Notes: generated by a model not told the origin, from the sequence alone. A stretch of DNA of 6,248 nucleotides from JBFHES01 sp041584015 (GCA_041584015.1 JBFHES010000263.1:1-6248); one strand, 5' to 3'; counted from the first letter of the stretch, positions 1-6,216 are shown. Numbers and translations: made by a program.

Positions 1-846
1 GTCGTACGGCGTTGTCATTGTTTTATAGGTTTTATTCTGCATTTGCATTTTGCCTTTGGTGCTTACTACTTCTTGATCTTTATCAACAAATAAGTTTACA
101 ATCTTCACGGCTTCAATTAATAATCCACCTGGGTTTCCGCGAAGATCAAGTACAACAGATTTGGCTCCATGAACATCTTTAAGTTCAACAAGTGCATCCT
201 TTACATCAATAAAGGCTTTTGTTGTAAAGCTGTTAAGTTTAATATAGGCTGTTTCGTTGTTAAGCATTTGATAGTGTGGCACACTCTTAACTTCTATTTT
301 TTCACGCACGATTGTTAATGAAATTGGGTCGGCTGTTCCGGGTCTTTCAATAACCAGTTCTAGTTCAGTATTAGGCTGGCCTTTAAACACCTCGCTTAAA
401 TCATTCAAGGATTTACCACTAATGCTTTTGCCATCAACAGATTGAATGATATCTCCTGCTTTCAGACCTGCCTTTAATGCAGGTGAGTCTTCATAAGGTT
501 CAACTACATAGGTGTTTCCTTTTTTCTGACGAAACAAGGCGCCTACGCCTCCGTACTCACCCGTTTGCATAAAACGGTAGTCTTCAATTTTGTTTTCCGG
601 AATATAATTAGTGTATGGGTCAAGCGACTTAAGCATGCCATTAATCCCGCTTTCAATGAGTTTACCCGGATCGGTTTGATCTACATAGAGCAGATTTACT
701 TCTCGAAAGAGCGTGTAGAAAATGTCAAGGTTTTTGGCAATTTCAAAATCGTTTTGCTGAAAGCCAGCAAACAAACCCGATACGGCAACAATAAGTGCCA
801 GGATGACAATCTTACGGGCTCTATTTATTTTTTTAAAAAATTTCAT
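1..846 (-). CDS. S41 family carboxy-terminal processing peptidase (CtpA-like), N-terminal part, cut by window edge
   Basis: This is a periplasmic serine protease of the tail-specific/C-terminal processing family, which trims or degrades envelope proteins. Reading from the ATG at 846 the frame stays open for 282 codons to the window edge. Residues 12-28 form a hydrophobic signal or anchor segment after a basic N-terminus. Residues about 88-175 look like a PDZ domain, with GEYGGVGALF at 97-106 and SPALKAGLKAGDIIQSVDGK at 121-140. The S41 fold begins near residue 197 and includes the hallmark LDLRGNPGG at 233-241. The catalytic Ser and Lys of the family would lie beyond the window, so activity cannot be judged. 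Family members are usually about 400-550 residues, so roughly half is present. It is the last visible gene of the minus-strand operon, 37 bases after yidD, with no promoter of its own apparent. The family is certain; the cellular substrate is unknown. Confidence 0.93.
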   Translation of the reverse strand, partial: MKFFKKINRARKIVILALIVAVSGLFAGFQQNDFEIAKNLDIFYTLFREVNLLYVDQTDPGKLIESGINGMLKSLDPYTNYIPENKIEDYRFMQTGEYGGVGALFRQKKGNTYVVEPYEDSPALKAGLKAGDIIQSVDGKSISGKSLNDLSEVFKGQPNTELELVIERPGTADPISLTIVREKIEVKSVPHYQMLNNETAYIKLNSFTTKAFIDVKDALVELKDVHGAKSVVLDLRGNPGGLLIEAVKIVNLFVDKDQEVVSTKGKMQMQNKTYKTMTTPYD

Positions 847-883
847 GGGTCAATAATTTTCAAATAATTGATTTTTTATGCGA

Positions 884-1114
884 TTAGGGAACCGGGTCGT
901 GGCCTGAGCCTCCCCACGGATTGCACGAAAGAAATCGTTTAAGTGCTAATCCTCCACCCTTGAGTGGTCCATGTTTTTTAATCGCTTCAACGCTATATGT
1001 TGAACATGTTGGTGTGTACCTGCACGATGCAGGTGTTAATGGAGAAATGGCATATTGGTAAAACCTAACTATTCCTATTAATATCGCGCTGAACACTTTT
1101 CGCATATTCGTCAA
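884..1114 (-). CDS. yidD: Membrane protein insertion efficiency factor YidD
   Basis: YidD is a small membrane-associated protein that assists the YidC/Sec route of inner-membrane protein insertion. The 76-residue product is close to the usual 70-90. It has an N-terminal amphipathic/hydrophobic helix (about residues 6-24, ending in the conserved RFYQYAISP), the cysteine motif CRYTPTCSTYS at 31-41, the HGPLKGG segment at 48-54, and the C-terminal signature CNPWGGSGHDPVP at 64-76. The conserved cysteines are 31, 37 and 64. The start at 1114 (or a second ATG at 1105) falls inside rnpA, and the conserved FYQYAISP segment rules out any start after the rnpA stop. The genes therefore overlap by 50 (or 41) bases in different frames, which suggests translational coupling. 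yidD next to rnpA is a near-universal bacterial arrangement; the usual following yidC is absent and an S41 protease gene follows instead. Confidence 0.95.
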   Translation of the reverse strand: MTNMRKVFSAILIGIVRFYQYAISPLTPASCRYTPTCSTYSVEAIKKHGPLKGGGLALKRFLSCNPWGGSGHDPVP

Positions 1115-1499
1115 ATAAACGCTTTAAAGATACTATTATTTTGTCCTCAATTTTATCAAAGGCATATGCTTGCTTGCCCACATAGATAAACATAAAAACA
1201 AGCCGAACATCTGTTTCGTTCAGTTTCGCCACTAACTCATGTTTGTTCAGTCGGTAGGCTTCCTTGATTCTCCTTCTGATCAGGTTTCTTTTTACTGCTC
1301 GCTTTGAGTAACGCTTCGAAACGCTAACTGCCATTTGAGCCCTGGGTTCGTCACTTATATCTTCGGCAAACCAAACCACCTTAAATGGATGAACAAGAAA
1401 GGAATTGCCACCAGTGAACAATCGTTTGATTGAATCTCTGCTGCTGATTCGTTCTGATTTAGGCAAACGATATCGTACTTCAGATGTAGGCTCCGACAT
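1065..1499 (-). CDS. rnpA: Ribonuclease P protein component
   Basis: RnpA is the small basic protein subunit of ribonuclease P. It binds the catalytic RNA and helps recognise precursor tRNAs so that their 5' leaders are removed. The 144-residue product carries the family's RNR signature helix at about residues 66-83 (KRAVKRNLIRRRIKEAYR), preceded by the central-cleft strand MAVSVSKRYSKRAVKRN and the N-terminal LPKSERISSRDSIKRLF typical of the family. It is slightly longer than the usual 110-135 because of short extensions at both ends. The ATG at 1499 lies 21 bases after the hemD stop, and the gene's 3' end overlaps yidD. Unlike the common rpmH–rnpA order near the replication origin, no rpmH is present here; hemD is the upstream neighbour, as seen in other Bacteroidota. 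It is probably cotranscribed from the DUF4271 promoter. Confidence 0.95.
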   Translation of the reverse strand: MSEPTSEVRYRLPKSERISSRDSIKRLFTGGNSFLVHPFKVVWFAEDISDEPRAQMAVSVSKRYSKRAVKRNLIRRRIKEAYRLNKHELVAKLNETDVRLVFMFIYVGKQAYAFDKIEDKIIVSLKRLFDEYAKSVQRDINRNS

Positions 1500-1520
1500 T
1501 CGAACTAATTAAAAGAAGGT

Positions 1521-2282
1521 CTAGTTCTTTTTGCTGACTTCTTTGTTGTGTTTCTTTATAAAACTCTCCAGAGCCATTGTCATTGATGGTGATTGCGGGT
1601 TTGGTGCTGCAATGTCTAATTTCAGTCCATGCTCTTTTACTGCATTGGATGTGGTAGGACCAAATGCCGCAATTTTTGTTGAGTTTTGCTGAAAGTTCGG
1701 GAAATTAGTAAATAGAGATTTAATTCCAGACGGACTAAAGAATACAAGCACATCATAGTACACGTTTTCTAAATCGGACAAATCGCTAATCACCGTTTTA
1801 TACAAGATTGCTTTGGTGAAATCAAATCCGTTCTCTTCAAGCTTAACAGGAATTTCTGCTTTAAACTTATCAGATAATGGAACAATAAATTTCTCGCTTT
1901 TATATTTTGTTAAAATCTCTATCAGCTCATCAAACTTACTATTACCATAAAACACTTTACGTTTACGGTAAATAATGTACTTCTGAAGATAGAAGGCTGT
2001 TGACTCGGAAATACAAAAATATTTCATGGTTTCCGGAACCGTAATTCGCATTTCCTCACAGATGCGAAAGAAGTGATCGATCGCAGTTCTGCTTGTAAAA
2101 ATCACAGCTGTATGATCTAGAATATTAATCTTATTCTTACGGAATTCTTTTGCTGACAGACCTTCTACATGAATAAAAGATCTGAAGTCAACCTTTAAAT
2201 TTAACTTCTTGGCTAAATCGAAATAAGGTGATTTATCCGTTTGTGGTTTGGGTTGGGAAACTAATACTGTTCTGATTTTCAA
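1521..2282 (-). CDS. hemD: Uroporphyrinogen-III synthase (HemD family)
   Basis: HemD cyclises hydroxymethylbilane with inversion of ring D to give uroporphyrinogen III, the branch point for heme, siroheme and corrinoids. The 253-residue length fits the family. The two-lobed fold can be followed: the N-terminal strand RTVLVSQPKP (4-13), AVIFTSRTAIDHFF (59-72), then the C-terminal half with AILYKTVIS (158-166), DVLVFFSPSGIKSLF (177-191) and KIAAFGPTTSNAVKEHGL (203-220), followed by the usual PNPQSPSMTMALESFIK end. The only plausible start is the TTG at 2282: there is no in-frame ATG before residue 78, and the conserved first strand begins at residue 4. It starts 35 bases after the DUF4271 stop and ends 21 bases before rnpA, so it is an operon member. 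Sequence identity within this superfamily is low and no residue proves catalysis, so the enzyme assignment rests on fold motifs and on the Bacteroidota gene order. Confidence 0.87.
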   Translation of the reverse strand: MKIRTVLVSQPKPQTDKSPYFDLAKKLNLKVDFRSFIHVEGLSAKEFRKNKINILDHTAVIFTSRTAIDHFFRICEEMRITVPETMKYFCISESTAFYLQKYIIYRKRKVFYGNSKFDELIEILTKYKSEKFIVPLSDKFKAEIPVKLEENGFDFTKAILYKTVISDLSDLENVYYDVLVFFSPSGIKSLFTNFPNFQQNSTKIAAFGPTTSNAVKEHGLKLDIAAPNPQSPSMTMALESFIKKHNKEVSKKN

Positions 2283-2317
2283 GTCTAATGTGTTTGATAT
2301 TTGAATTAGAAAAAACC

Positions 2318-3367
2318 TTACAACATATTAATAACTAGTTTATATAAAACTAGCATTGGTAAAATTTCGATCGTGCAAAGGTATAAAATAGTATAAAATA
2401 CGGAGCTATTATTTTTGAAAATAATCTGAACACCTCTTGCTAACTGTAAGAAGTATAGCAATAAGAATAATATAAAGCCTGTATTAATGAGTGCTGACTG
2501 GCTAATTACATTTACATAAGGAATCGCCAGAATTAAAGGCAGGTAAGCTATTCCTGCCAATTTGTTATAGATTGAACTGTTATAAACATATTCTTTTGTA
2601 ATAGCGCTTGCGTTGAATAAATAGCCAAGCACCCAGTAGATTATACTCTTAAGTATAATAAATGCACCCAGAAAAGCCATTACCAGCAAAAACATTGTAA
2701 ACCTATTGGAAGCATTTAATTGTGGATTGTGGTAATTGAGGGCTAACTCCAGAAACAAACTGAAGTTGATAAAGAACACGAGGTTCAAGGTCATCGAAAT
2801 GCGTTTAACCAAACCATTTTGTTCAATAAATAATCTGCGCGAGTCGCGGTAGCTCACAACAGCACGAACCGATTGCAGGTAAACCTTACCATAGAAATAC
2901 CTGATCCACCCAAGGGTGAAAAAGGTTAAAAGCAGCACAACTAAAATCCAATCGTTTGATATAAAATTGCGGGTTTGAATATTTAGTGTTGGTGGCAATT
3001 CGTGCAAAGTGTTATTGGATGAAGCACCACGCGTTAATTCCTGCCTTTGCGGTCTTTCGGTATTCGTATGGGCTATTTGTGTTACGCTGTCTGTTTGCAA
3101 GGAGTCGATCATCAACTCATTGTCAACACTTAATTGGTTTACATCAAACTGCTTTTTATAGAAAACATAAAAGGTGTCGGATTTAAATTTTCTGGTTCTG
3201 AAATTCCAGGCTGGTTTGGGTTTTACTGGTGAAGCAATCACCGTTGAGTCCGCAAGGGTATCTGCACTTGTTGAGAACTTAAACATTGATTCTGTATCTG
3301 TTCTTAACAGGGTACTTACCGTTGTGTCGATAAATTGCGGGTTATATGTTGGTAAATTGTCTGCCAT
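2318..3367 (-). CDS. DUF4271 domain-containing integral membrane protein, function unknown
   Basis: This 349-residue protein has no known function. Its identity as a DUF4271 protein is inferred from the membrane pattern and its place directly upstream of hemD–rnpA, a recurring Bacteroidota order. Residues 1-138 are hydrophilic, rich in Ser, Thr, Asp, Pro and Gln, and look largely disordered, with a basic aromatic patch around 52-72. Six hydrophobic segments follow, at about 140-158, 190-210, 224-250, 270-288, 294-316 and 323-347. The loop between segments 1 and 2 is strongly basic (R168, R174, R177, R178, K188, R189), so the positive-inside rule puts it in the cytoplasm and the long N-terminal tail outside. 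No signal peptide is visible. The ATG at 3367 is supported by a perfect TAnnTTTG box just upstream. It is the first gene of the five-gene operon and is divergent from prfB. Confidence 0.82.
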   Translation of the reverse strand: MADNLPTYNPQFIDTTVSTLLRTDTESMFKFSTSADTLADSTVIASPVKPKPAWNFRTRKFKSDTFYVFYKKQFDVNQLSVDNELMIDSLQTDSVTQIAHTNTERPQRQELTRGASSNNTLHELPPTLNIQTRNFISNDWILVVLLLTFFTLGWIRYFYGKVYLQSVRAVVSYRDSRRLFIEQNGLVKRISMTLNLVFFINFSLFLELALNYHNPQLNASNRFTMFLLVMAFLGAFIILKSIIYWVLGYLFNASAITKEYVYNSSIYNKLAGIAYLPLILAIPYVNVISQSALINTGFILFLLLYFLQLARGVQIIFKNNSSVFYTILYLCTIEILPMLVLYKLVINML

Positions 3368-3379
3368 TTTTTAGAATTG

Positions 3380-3387
3380 CAAATTTA
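3380..3387 (-). promoter_or_regulatory. Putative -7 promoter box for the DUF4271–hemD–rnpA–yidD operon
   Basis: Read on the minus strand this is TAAATTTG, a perfect match to the Bacteroidota -7 consensus TAnnTTTG, 12 bases before the DUF4271 ATG. A TTTG at 3402-3405 could be the upstream element, but the 14-base spacer is shorter than the usual 17-20, so the assignment is tentative. The transcript would have a very short leader. Confidence 0.45.
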
Positions 3388-3499
3388 CGGCAAATTATCA
3401 ACAAATGAATGGCTTGAGTAAGCCGATTTTGTAGCATTTGATGTTGTTACCTTGTTCTGGAATGGGTGCTGATATTTTGATTATACCCTCCTAAAACGG

Positions 3500-3518
3500 T
3501 CTTAGATTAGTTCTAAGA
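3500..3518. promoter_or_regulatory. Perfect 7-bp inverted repeat inside the predicted prfB promoter (possible operator)
   Basis: TCTTAGA (3500-3506) and TCTAAGA (3512-3518) are exact reverse complements around a 5-base centre. The dyad spans the expected -33 position and part of the spacer before the TACCTTTG box at 3524-3531. That is where a repressor or activator dimer could act on prfB. An RNA hairpin is less likely because the element lies upstream of the predicted transcription start. It could also be chance in AT-rich sequence. Confidence 0.3.
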
Positions 3519-3523
3519 TTTTC

Positions 3524-3531
3524 TACCTTTG
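3524..3531 (+). promoter_or_regulatory. Putative -7 promoter box for prfB
   Basis: TACCTTTG matches the Bacteroidota -7 consensus TAnnTTTG exactly and lies 22 bases before the prfB ATG, giving a leader of roughly 15-18 bases. The -33 element is weak: TTA at 3502-3504, with a 19-base spacer, stands where TTG is expected and falls in the left arm of the inverted repeat. Confidence 0.5.
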
Positions 3532-3553
3532 TAGGCTAAATAATTGAATATCC

Positions 3554-4646
3554 ATGATTACATCCGACCAGCTAAAAGAGCTTGTTAAACGCCAGGAAGC
3601 GTTACGGAGGCATCTTTGACGTTGATAACAAATTAATTCGCATCGAAGAAGAAGAGTTAAAAACTCAGGTGCCAGATTTCTGGGACGACCCTAAAGCTGC
3701 CGAGCAGCAGCTGAAGTTTATAACCACCCTGAAAAATTGGACAAAGGCCTATTTCGAAGTTCAATCAAATATTGAGGACTTAACCGTGCTTTATGAATTC
3801 AGCAAGGAAGGTGAAGCCGAGGAGCAGGAAGTTGAAGATCAATATAATGTTTCGTTAGAGTTAGTTGAGGCACTGGAATTAAAGAACATGCTTCGTAAAG
3901 ATGAAGATGCGCTGGGTGCATTATTGAAAATAAACTCAGGTGCTGGCGGAACCGAAAGTCTTGATTGGGCCGGAATGCTCATGCGTATGTACATTATGTG
4001 GGGCCAAAAGAATGGATATAAAGTTAAACAGCTTGCTATTCAGGATGGTGAGAAAGTAGGTGTAAAATCTGTCACTCTCGAGTTTGACGGCGATTTTGCC
4101 TATGGCTATTTAAAGAGTGAAAGTGGCATCCATCGTTTGGTGCGTATCTCGCCATTTGATGCTAATCATAAAAGGCACACCACGTTTGCTTCGGTATTTA
4201 TCTCACCAGTTGTTGATGATACCATTGAGATTGAAATTAACCCGGCAGATATCAGTTGGGATACCTTTAGATCTGGCGGTGCCGGTGGACAAAATGTAAA
4301 TAAGGTTGAAACCGGTGTGCGTGTGCGTCATGCTCCATCCGGTCTTATTATAGAAAATACCGAGAGCAGATCGCAGTTGCAGAACAAAGAAAATGCAATG
4401 CGGAATTTGCGATCTCACCTATACGAGCTAGAGCTTCGAAAACGCCAGGATGAACAGGCCCTGATTGAAGGGTCGAAGATGAAAATTGAGTGGGGAAGCC
4501 AAATAAGAAATTATGTGATGCATCCTTATAAAATGGTGAAAGATCTAAGAACCAGTCACGAAACAGGCAATGTACAAGCGGTTATGGATGGTGAACTGAA
4601 TCCATTTATTAAGGCTTATTTAATGGAGTTTGGCGGCAAGGACTAA
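3554..4646 (+). CDS. prfB: Peptide chain release factor 2, expressed by programmed +1 frameshift
   Basis: RF2 recognises UGA and UAA stop codons in the ribosomal A site and triggers release of the finished protein. Translation starts at the ATG at 3554 and runs 21 codons to an in-frame TGA at 3617-3619. A +1 shift at CTT (skipping T3617) joins it to the frame of GAC at 3618, which continues to the TAA at 4644-4646. The joined product is 363 residues, against about 365 for the E. coli protein. The stop-recognition tripeptide SPF lies at residues 199-201 and the catalytic GGQ loop at 244-246 (in SGGAGGQNVNKVETG); the Gln of GGQ is intact. The N-terminal segment reads MITSDQLKELVKRQEALRRH, as expected for RF2. 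A gene caller ignoring the shift would begin at a spurious TTG at 3582. The gene is divergent from the DUF4271 operon and convergent with gmhA, 18 bases away. It is autoregulated through the frameshift site. Confidence 0.96.
3604..3620 (+). promoter_or_regulatory. RF2 programmed +1 frameshift site (Shine-Dalgarno-like stimulator, CTT slip codon, TGA stop)
   Basis: The block CGGAGG CAT CTT TGA C has all canonical RF2 recoding elements: an internal GGAGG (3606-3610) able to pair with the 16S anti-Shine-Dalgarno, a 3-base spacer (CAT), the slippery CTT (3614-3616), the poorly terminating TGA with a following C (3617-3620), and the continuing frame at GAC 3618. When RF2 is scarce the TGA is read slowly and the ribosome slips forward, making more RF2; when RF2 is plentiful it terminates after 21 residues. 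The mechanism is established for E. coli and many bacteria; here it is inferred from the sequence match. Confidence 0.95.
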
Positions 4647-4664
4647 AAGCTTGCATACTTTGAA

Positions 4665-5240
4665 TTAAAACAAATTAGATTCAATATAATGAATGAGCGA
4701 ATGGATTACCTTGATATGGATTTCCTGAGTTCTGTCGGAGAATTCAGTATGAGGTGCTCTAATTTCAATATCGGCATGTGAGGTAAGCTTACCGCCATTT
4801 TTACCGCTTAAAGCTATCACCCGCATACCTAACAATTTAGCTTGCTTTGCAGCCAGAACTACGTTTGGCGAATTGCCCGATGTGCTTATGGCTAATAAAA
4901 TATCTCCAGGTTTACCATGGGCTTCAATGTAGCGTGAGAAGATATGATCGAATCCATAATCGTTCGCGGTGCATGTAATGTGTGTTGGATCAGAAATAGC
5001 TATTGCAGCCAAAGCTGGTCTGTCGCCTCTGAATCTTCCTGAAAGTTCTTCAGCAAAATGCATGGCATCGCTCATACTGCCTCCGTTACCACAACTGTAC
5101 ACAGTTCCTTTAGCCTTAAACATGTTCACCAATAGTTGGCCGGCTTTTTCAATATTCATCAGGTTTTGTTCGTTGCCTATGAATTGAGCTAAAACCTTTG
5201 AGGCCTCTTCGAAGTCTGCGGTAATTTTCGAATCAATCAT
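4665..5240 (-). CDS. gmhA: D-sedoheptulose-7-phosphate isomerase (phosphoheptose isomerase)
   Basis: GmhA is a cytosolic SIS-fold enzyme that converts sedoheptulose 7-phosphate to D-glycero-D-manno-heptose 7-phosphate, the first step towards nucleotide-activated heptose for lipopolysaccharide or other glycans. With the ATG at 5240 the product is 191 residues, against 192 in E. coli, and key residues keep the E. coli numbering: catalytic E65 in HFAEELSGRF and H180 in HIKVIHSLI. The phosphate-binding motifs CGNGGS (50-55) and STSGNS (119-124) are intact. The frame is open up to 5336, but the extra 32 codons look unlike the family and contain the predicted promoter, so the longer start is rejected. 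No other heptose genes (gmhB, hldE, hldD) are in view, so the downstream use of the product is unknown. It converges on prfB and diverges from the channel gene. Confidence 0.93.
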   Translation of the reverse strand: MIDSKITADFEEASKVLAQFIGNEQNLMNIEKAGQLLVNMFKAKGTVYSCGNGGSMSDAMHFAEELSGRFRGDRPALAAIAISDPTHITCTANDYGFDHIFSRYIEAHGKPGDILLAISTSGNSPNVVLAAKQAKLLGMRVIALSGKNGGKLTSHADIEIRAPHTEFSDRTQEIHIKVIHSLIHYIESNLF

Positions 5241-5256
5241 TTTAAATAATTTTGAA

Positions 5257-5264
5257 CAAAAGTA
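5257..5264 (-). promoter_or_regulatory. Putative -7 promoter box for gmhA
   Basis: On the minus strand this reads TACTTTTG, an exact TAnnTTTG match 16 bases before the gmhA ATG at 5240. The upstream -33 element is poor: only CTGG near the expected spacing. The box favours the short gmhA start, since a start at 5336 would lie upstream of it. Confidence 0.45.
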
Positions 5265-5346
5265 AGAGAAATTGATTTGATGCCAGAGTGATAATGAGAT
5301 TTTGTTAATGATTAATATCTTTACAATTGAAAACAATTAATGAGGA

Positions 5347-6159
5347 ATGACGACTAAGCAAAAAATATATGATATAATTTTTGAGGCAGATACTAAAACC
5401 GGAAAGTTCTTTGATCTGGGCTTGCTAACTACTATTTTGATTAGTATTGCCATTGTAATGCTCGAAAGTGTGAACTCATTAAATGAGGCTTACGCTGATT
5501 ATTTTCATATTGCAGAATGGATTATCACGTGCATATTTACTGTAGAATACCTATTCCGGATTTGGGTGGTTCACAAACCCCTCAAGTACATTTTTAGTTT
5601 CTATGGAATTATCGACTTGCTTTCAATTCTTCCAACCTTTTTAAGTCTGGTATTTGTTGGAAGTCAAAGTTTAATTGTGATTAGGGCACTAAGGCTTTTG
5701 CGTGTTTTCCGAATATTAAAGATTTCGCGATACACCATGGAAAGTGGCTCCTTAATGCATGCTTTAAATGCGAGCCGGGTAAAAATTAGTGTGTTTTTGT
5801 TTGCCGTGTTAATGATTGTTATCATTATTGGAACGGTTATGTATTTGGTTGAAGGAGAGATGAATGGGTTTACCTCCATACCAAGAAGTATTTACTGGGC
5901 AATTGTTACCATTACTACAGTAGGATATGGAGATATTGCGCCGCACACTCCATTGGGTCAGTTTATTGCTAGTTTGGCAATGATTCTTGGCTATGCAATT
6001 ATTGCAGTACCAACCGGCATTATGTCAGCAGAGTTCAGTCGACAATCAAAGAGGAAAGTATCAACACAGGTTTGTCCGGAATGCCTAAAGGAAGGTCATG
6101 ACCCTGATGCCGTGTTTTGTAAAAGCTGTGGTGGCAAAATTAAAACTGATGAAGATTAA
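5347..6159 (+). CDS. Voltage-gated potassium channel (ion transporter family) with C-terminal zinc ribbon
   Basis: This 270-residue protein is predicted to be a six-segment voltage-gated K+ channel subunit of the inner membrane, forming tetramers like KvAP. Segments: S1 about 22-42, S2 53-75, S3 80-103, S4 108-129, S5 147-168, pore helix 178-190, S6 204-227. S4 has the voltage-sensor ladder with a positive residue at every third position: R113, R116, R119, R122, K125, R128. The selectivity filter is TTVGYGD at 190-196, the potassium signature. After S6 a cytoplasmic tail carries two Cys pairs, CPEC (243-246) and CKSC (258-261), a probable zinc ribbon. The ATG at 5347 is the only in-frame start that keeps S1 and fits the family length. 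It is divergent from gmhA, 106 bases away, and is probably transcribed alone; no -7 box better than TATCTTTA at 5316-5323 is seen. Physiological role is unknown. Confidence 0.92.
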   Translation: MTTKQKIYDIIFEADTKTGKFFDLGLLTTILISIAIVMLESVNSLNEAYADYFHIAEWIITCIFTVEYLFRIWVVHKPLKYIFSFYGIIDLLSILPTFLSLVFVGSQSLIVIRALRLLRVFRILKISRYTMESGSLMHALNASRVKISVFLFAVLMIVIIIGTVMYLVEGEMNGFTSIPRSIYWAIVTITTVGYGDIAPHTPLGQFIASLAMILGYAIIAVPTGIMSAEFSRQSKRKVSTQVCPECLKEGHDPDAVFCKSCGGKIKTDED

Positions 6160-6216
6160 GGCTGCTGTATCATTCATCAAATCACTTTTATTTTTAGATT
6201 TATAAAAAAGCATATT

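Noticed and set aside
565..867. 100-codon plus-strand frame
   Set aside because: It lies entirely opposite the S41 protease gene and has no recognisable protein features.
2986..3374. Two 66-codon plus-strand frames opposite the DUF4271 tail
   Set aside because: They are antisense shadows of a strongly supported gene with no start context or family resemblance.
3441..3494. 17-codon plus-strand frame before prfB (possible leader peptide)
   Set aside because: It ends upstream of the predicted prfB -7 box, so it would not be on the prfB transcript, and has no conserved feature.
3582..3617. prfB starting at TTG 3582 as an uninterrupted frame
   Set aside because: The extra twelve codons are the +1 frame of the true N-terminal region; the ATG at 3554 followed by the CTT TGA C frameshift site gives the expected RF2 sequence and length.
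4647..4664. Possible bidirectional terminator between prfB and gmhA
   Set aside because: Only a 4-base stem (AAAG/CTTT) without GC pairs worth noting or a clean U-tract; not enough to call.
5241..5336. Longer gmhA start at 5336
   Set aside because: The added 32 residues are unlike the family, the 191-residue form matches E. coli numbering exactly, and a -7 box lies inside the extension.
5340..5357. Five-codon frame overlapping the channel start
   Set aside because: ATG AGG AAT GAC GAC TAA is too short and unsupported; a chance ATG beside the true start.
6191..6208. A/T-only hairpin after the channel gene
   Set aside because: The stem TTTTTA/TAAAAA has no G-C pair and would be unstable; it may instead belong to the start context of the next gene.
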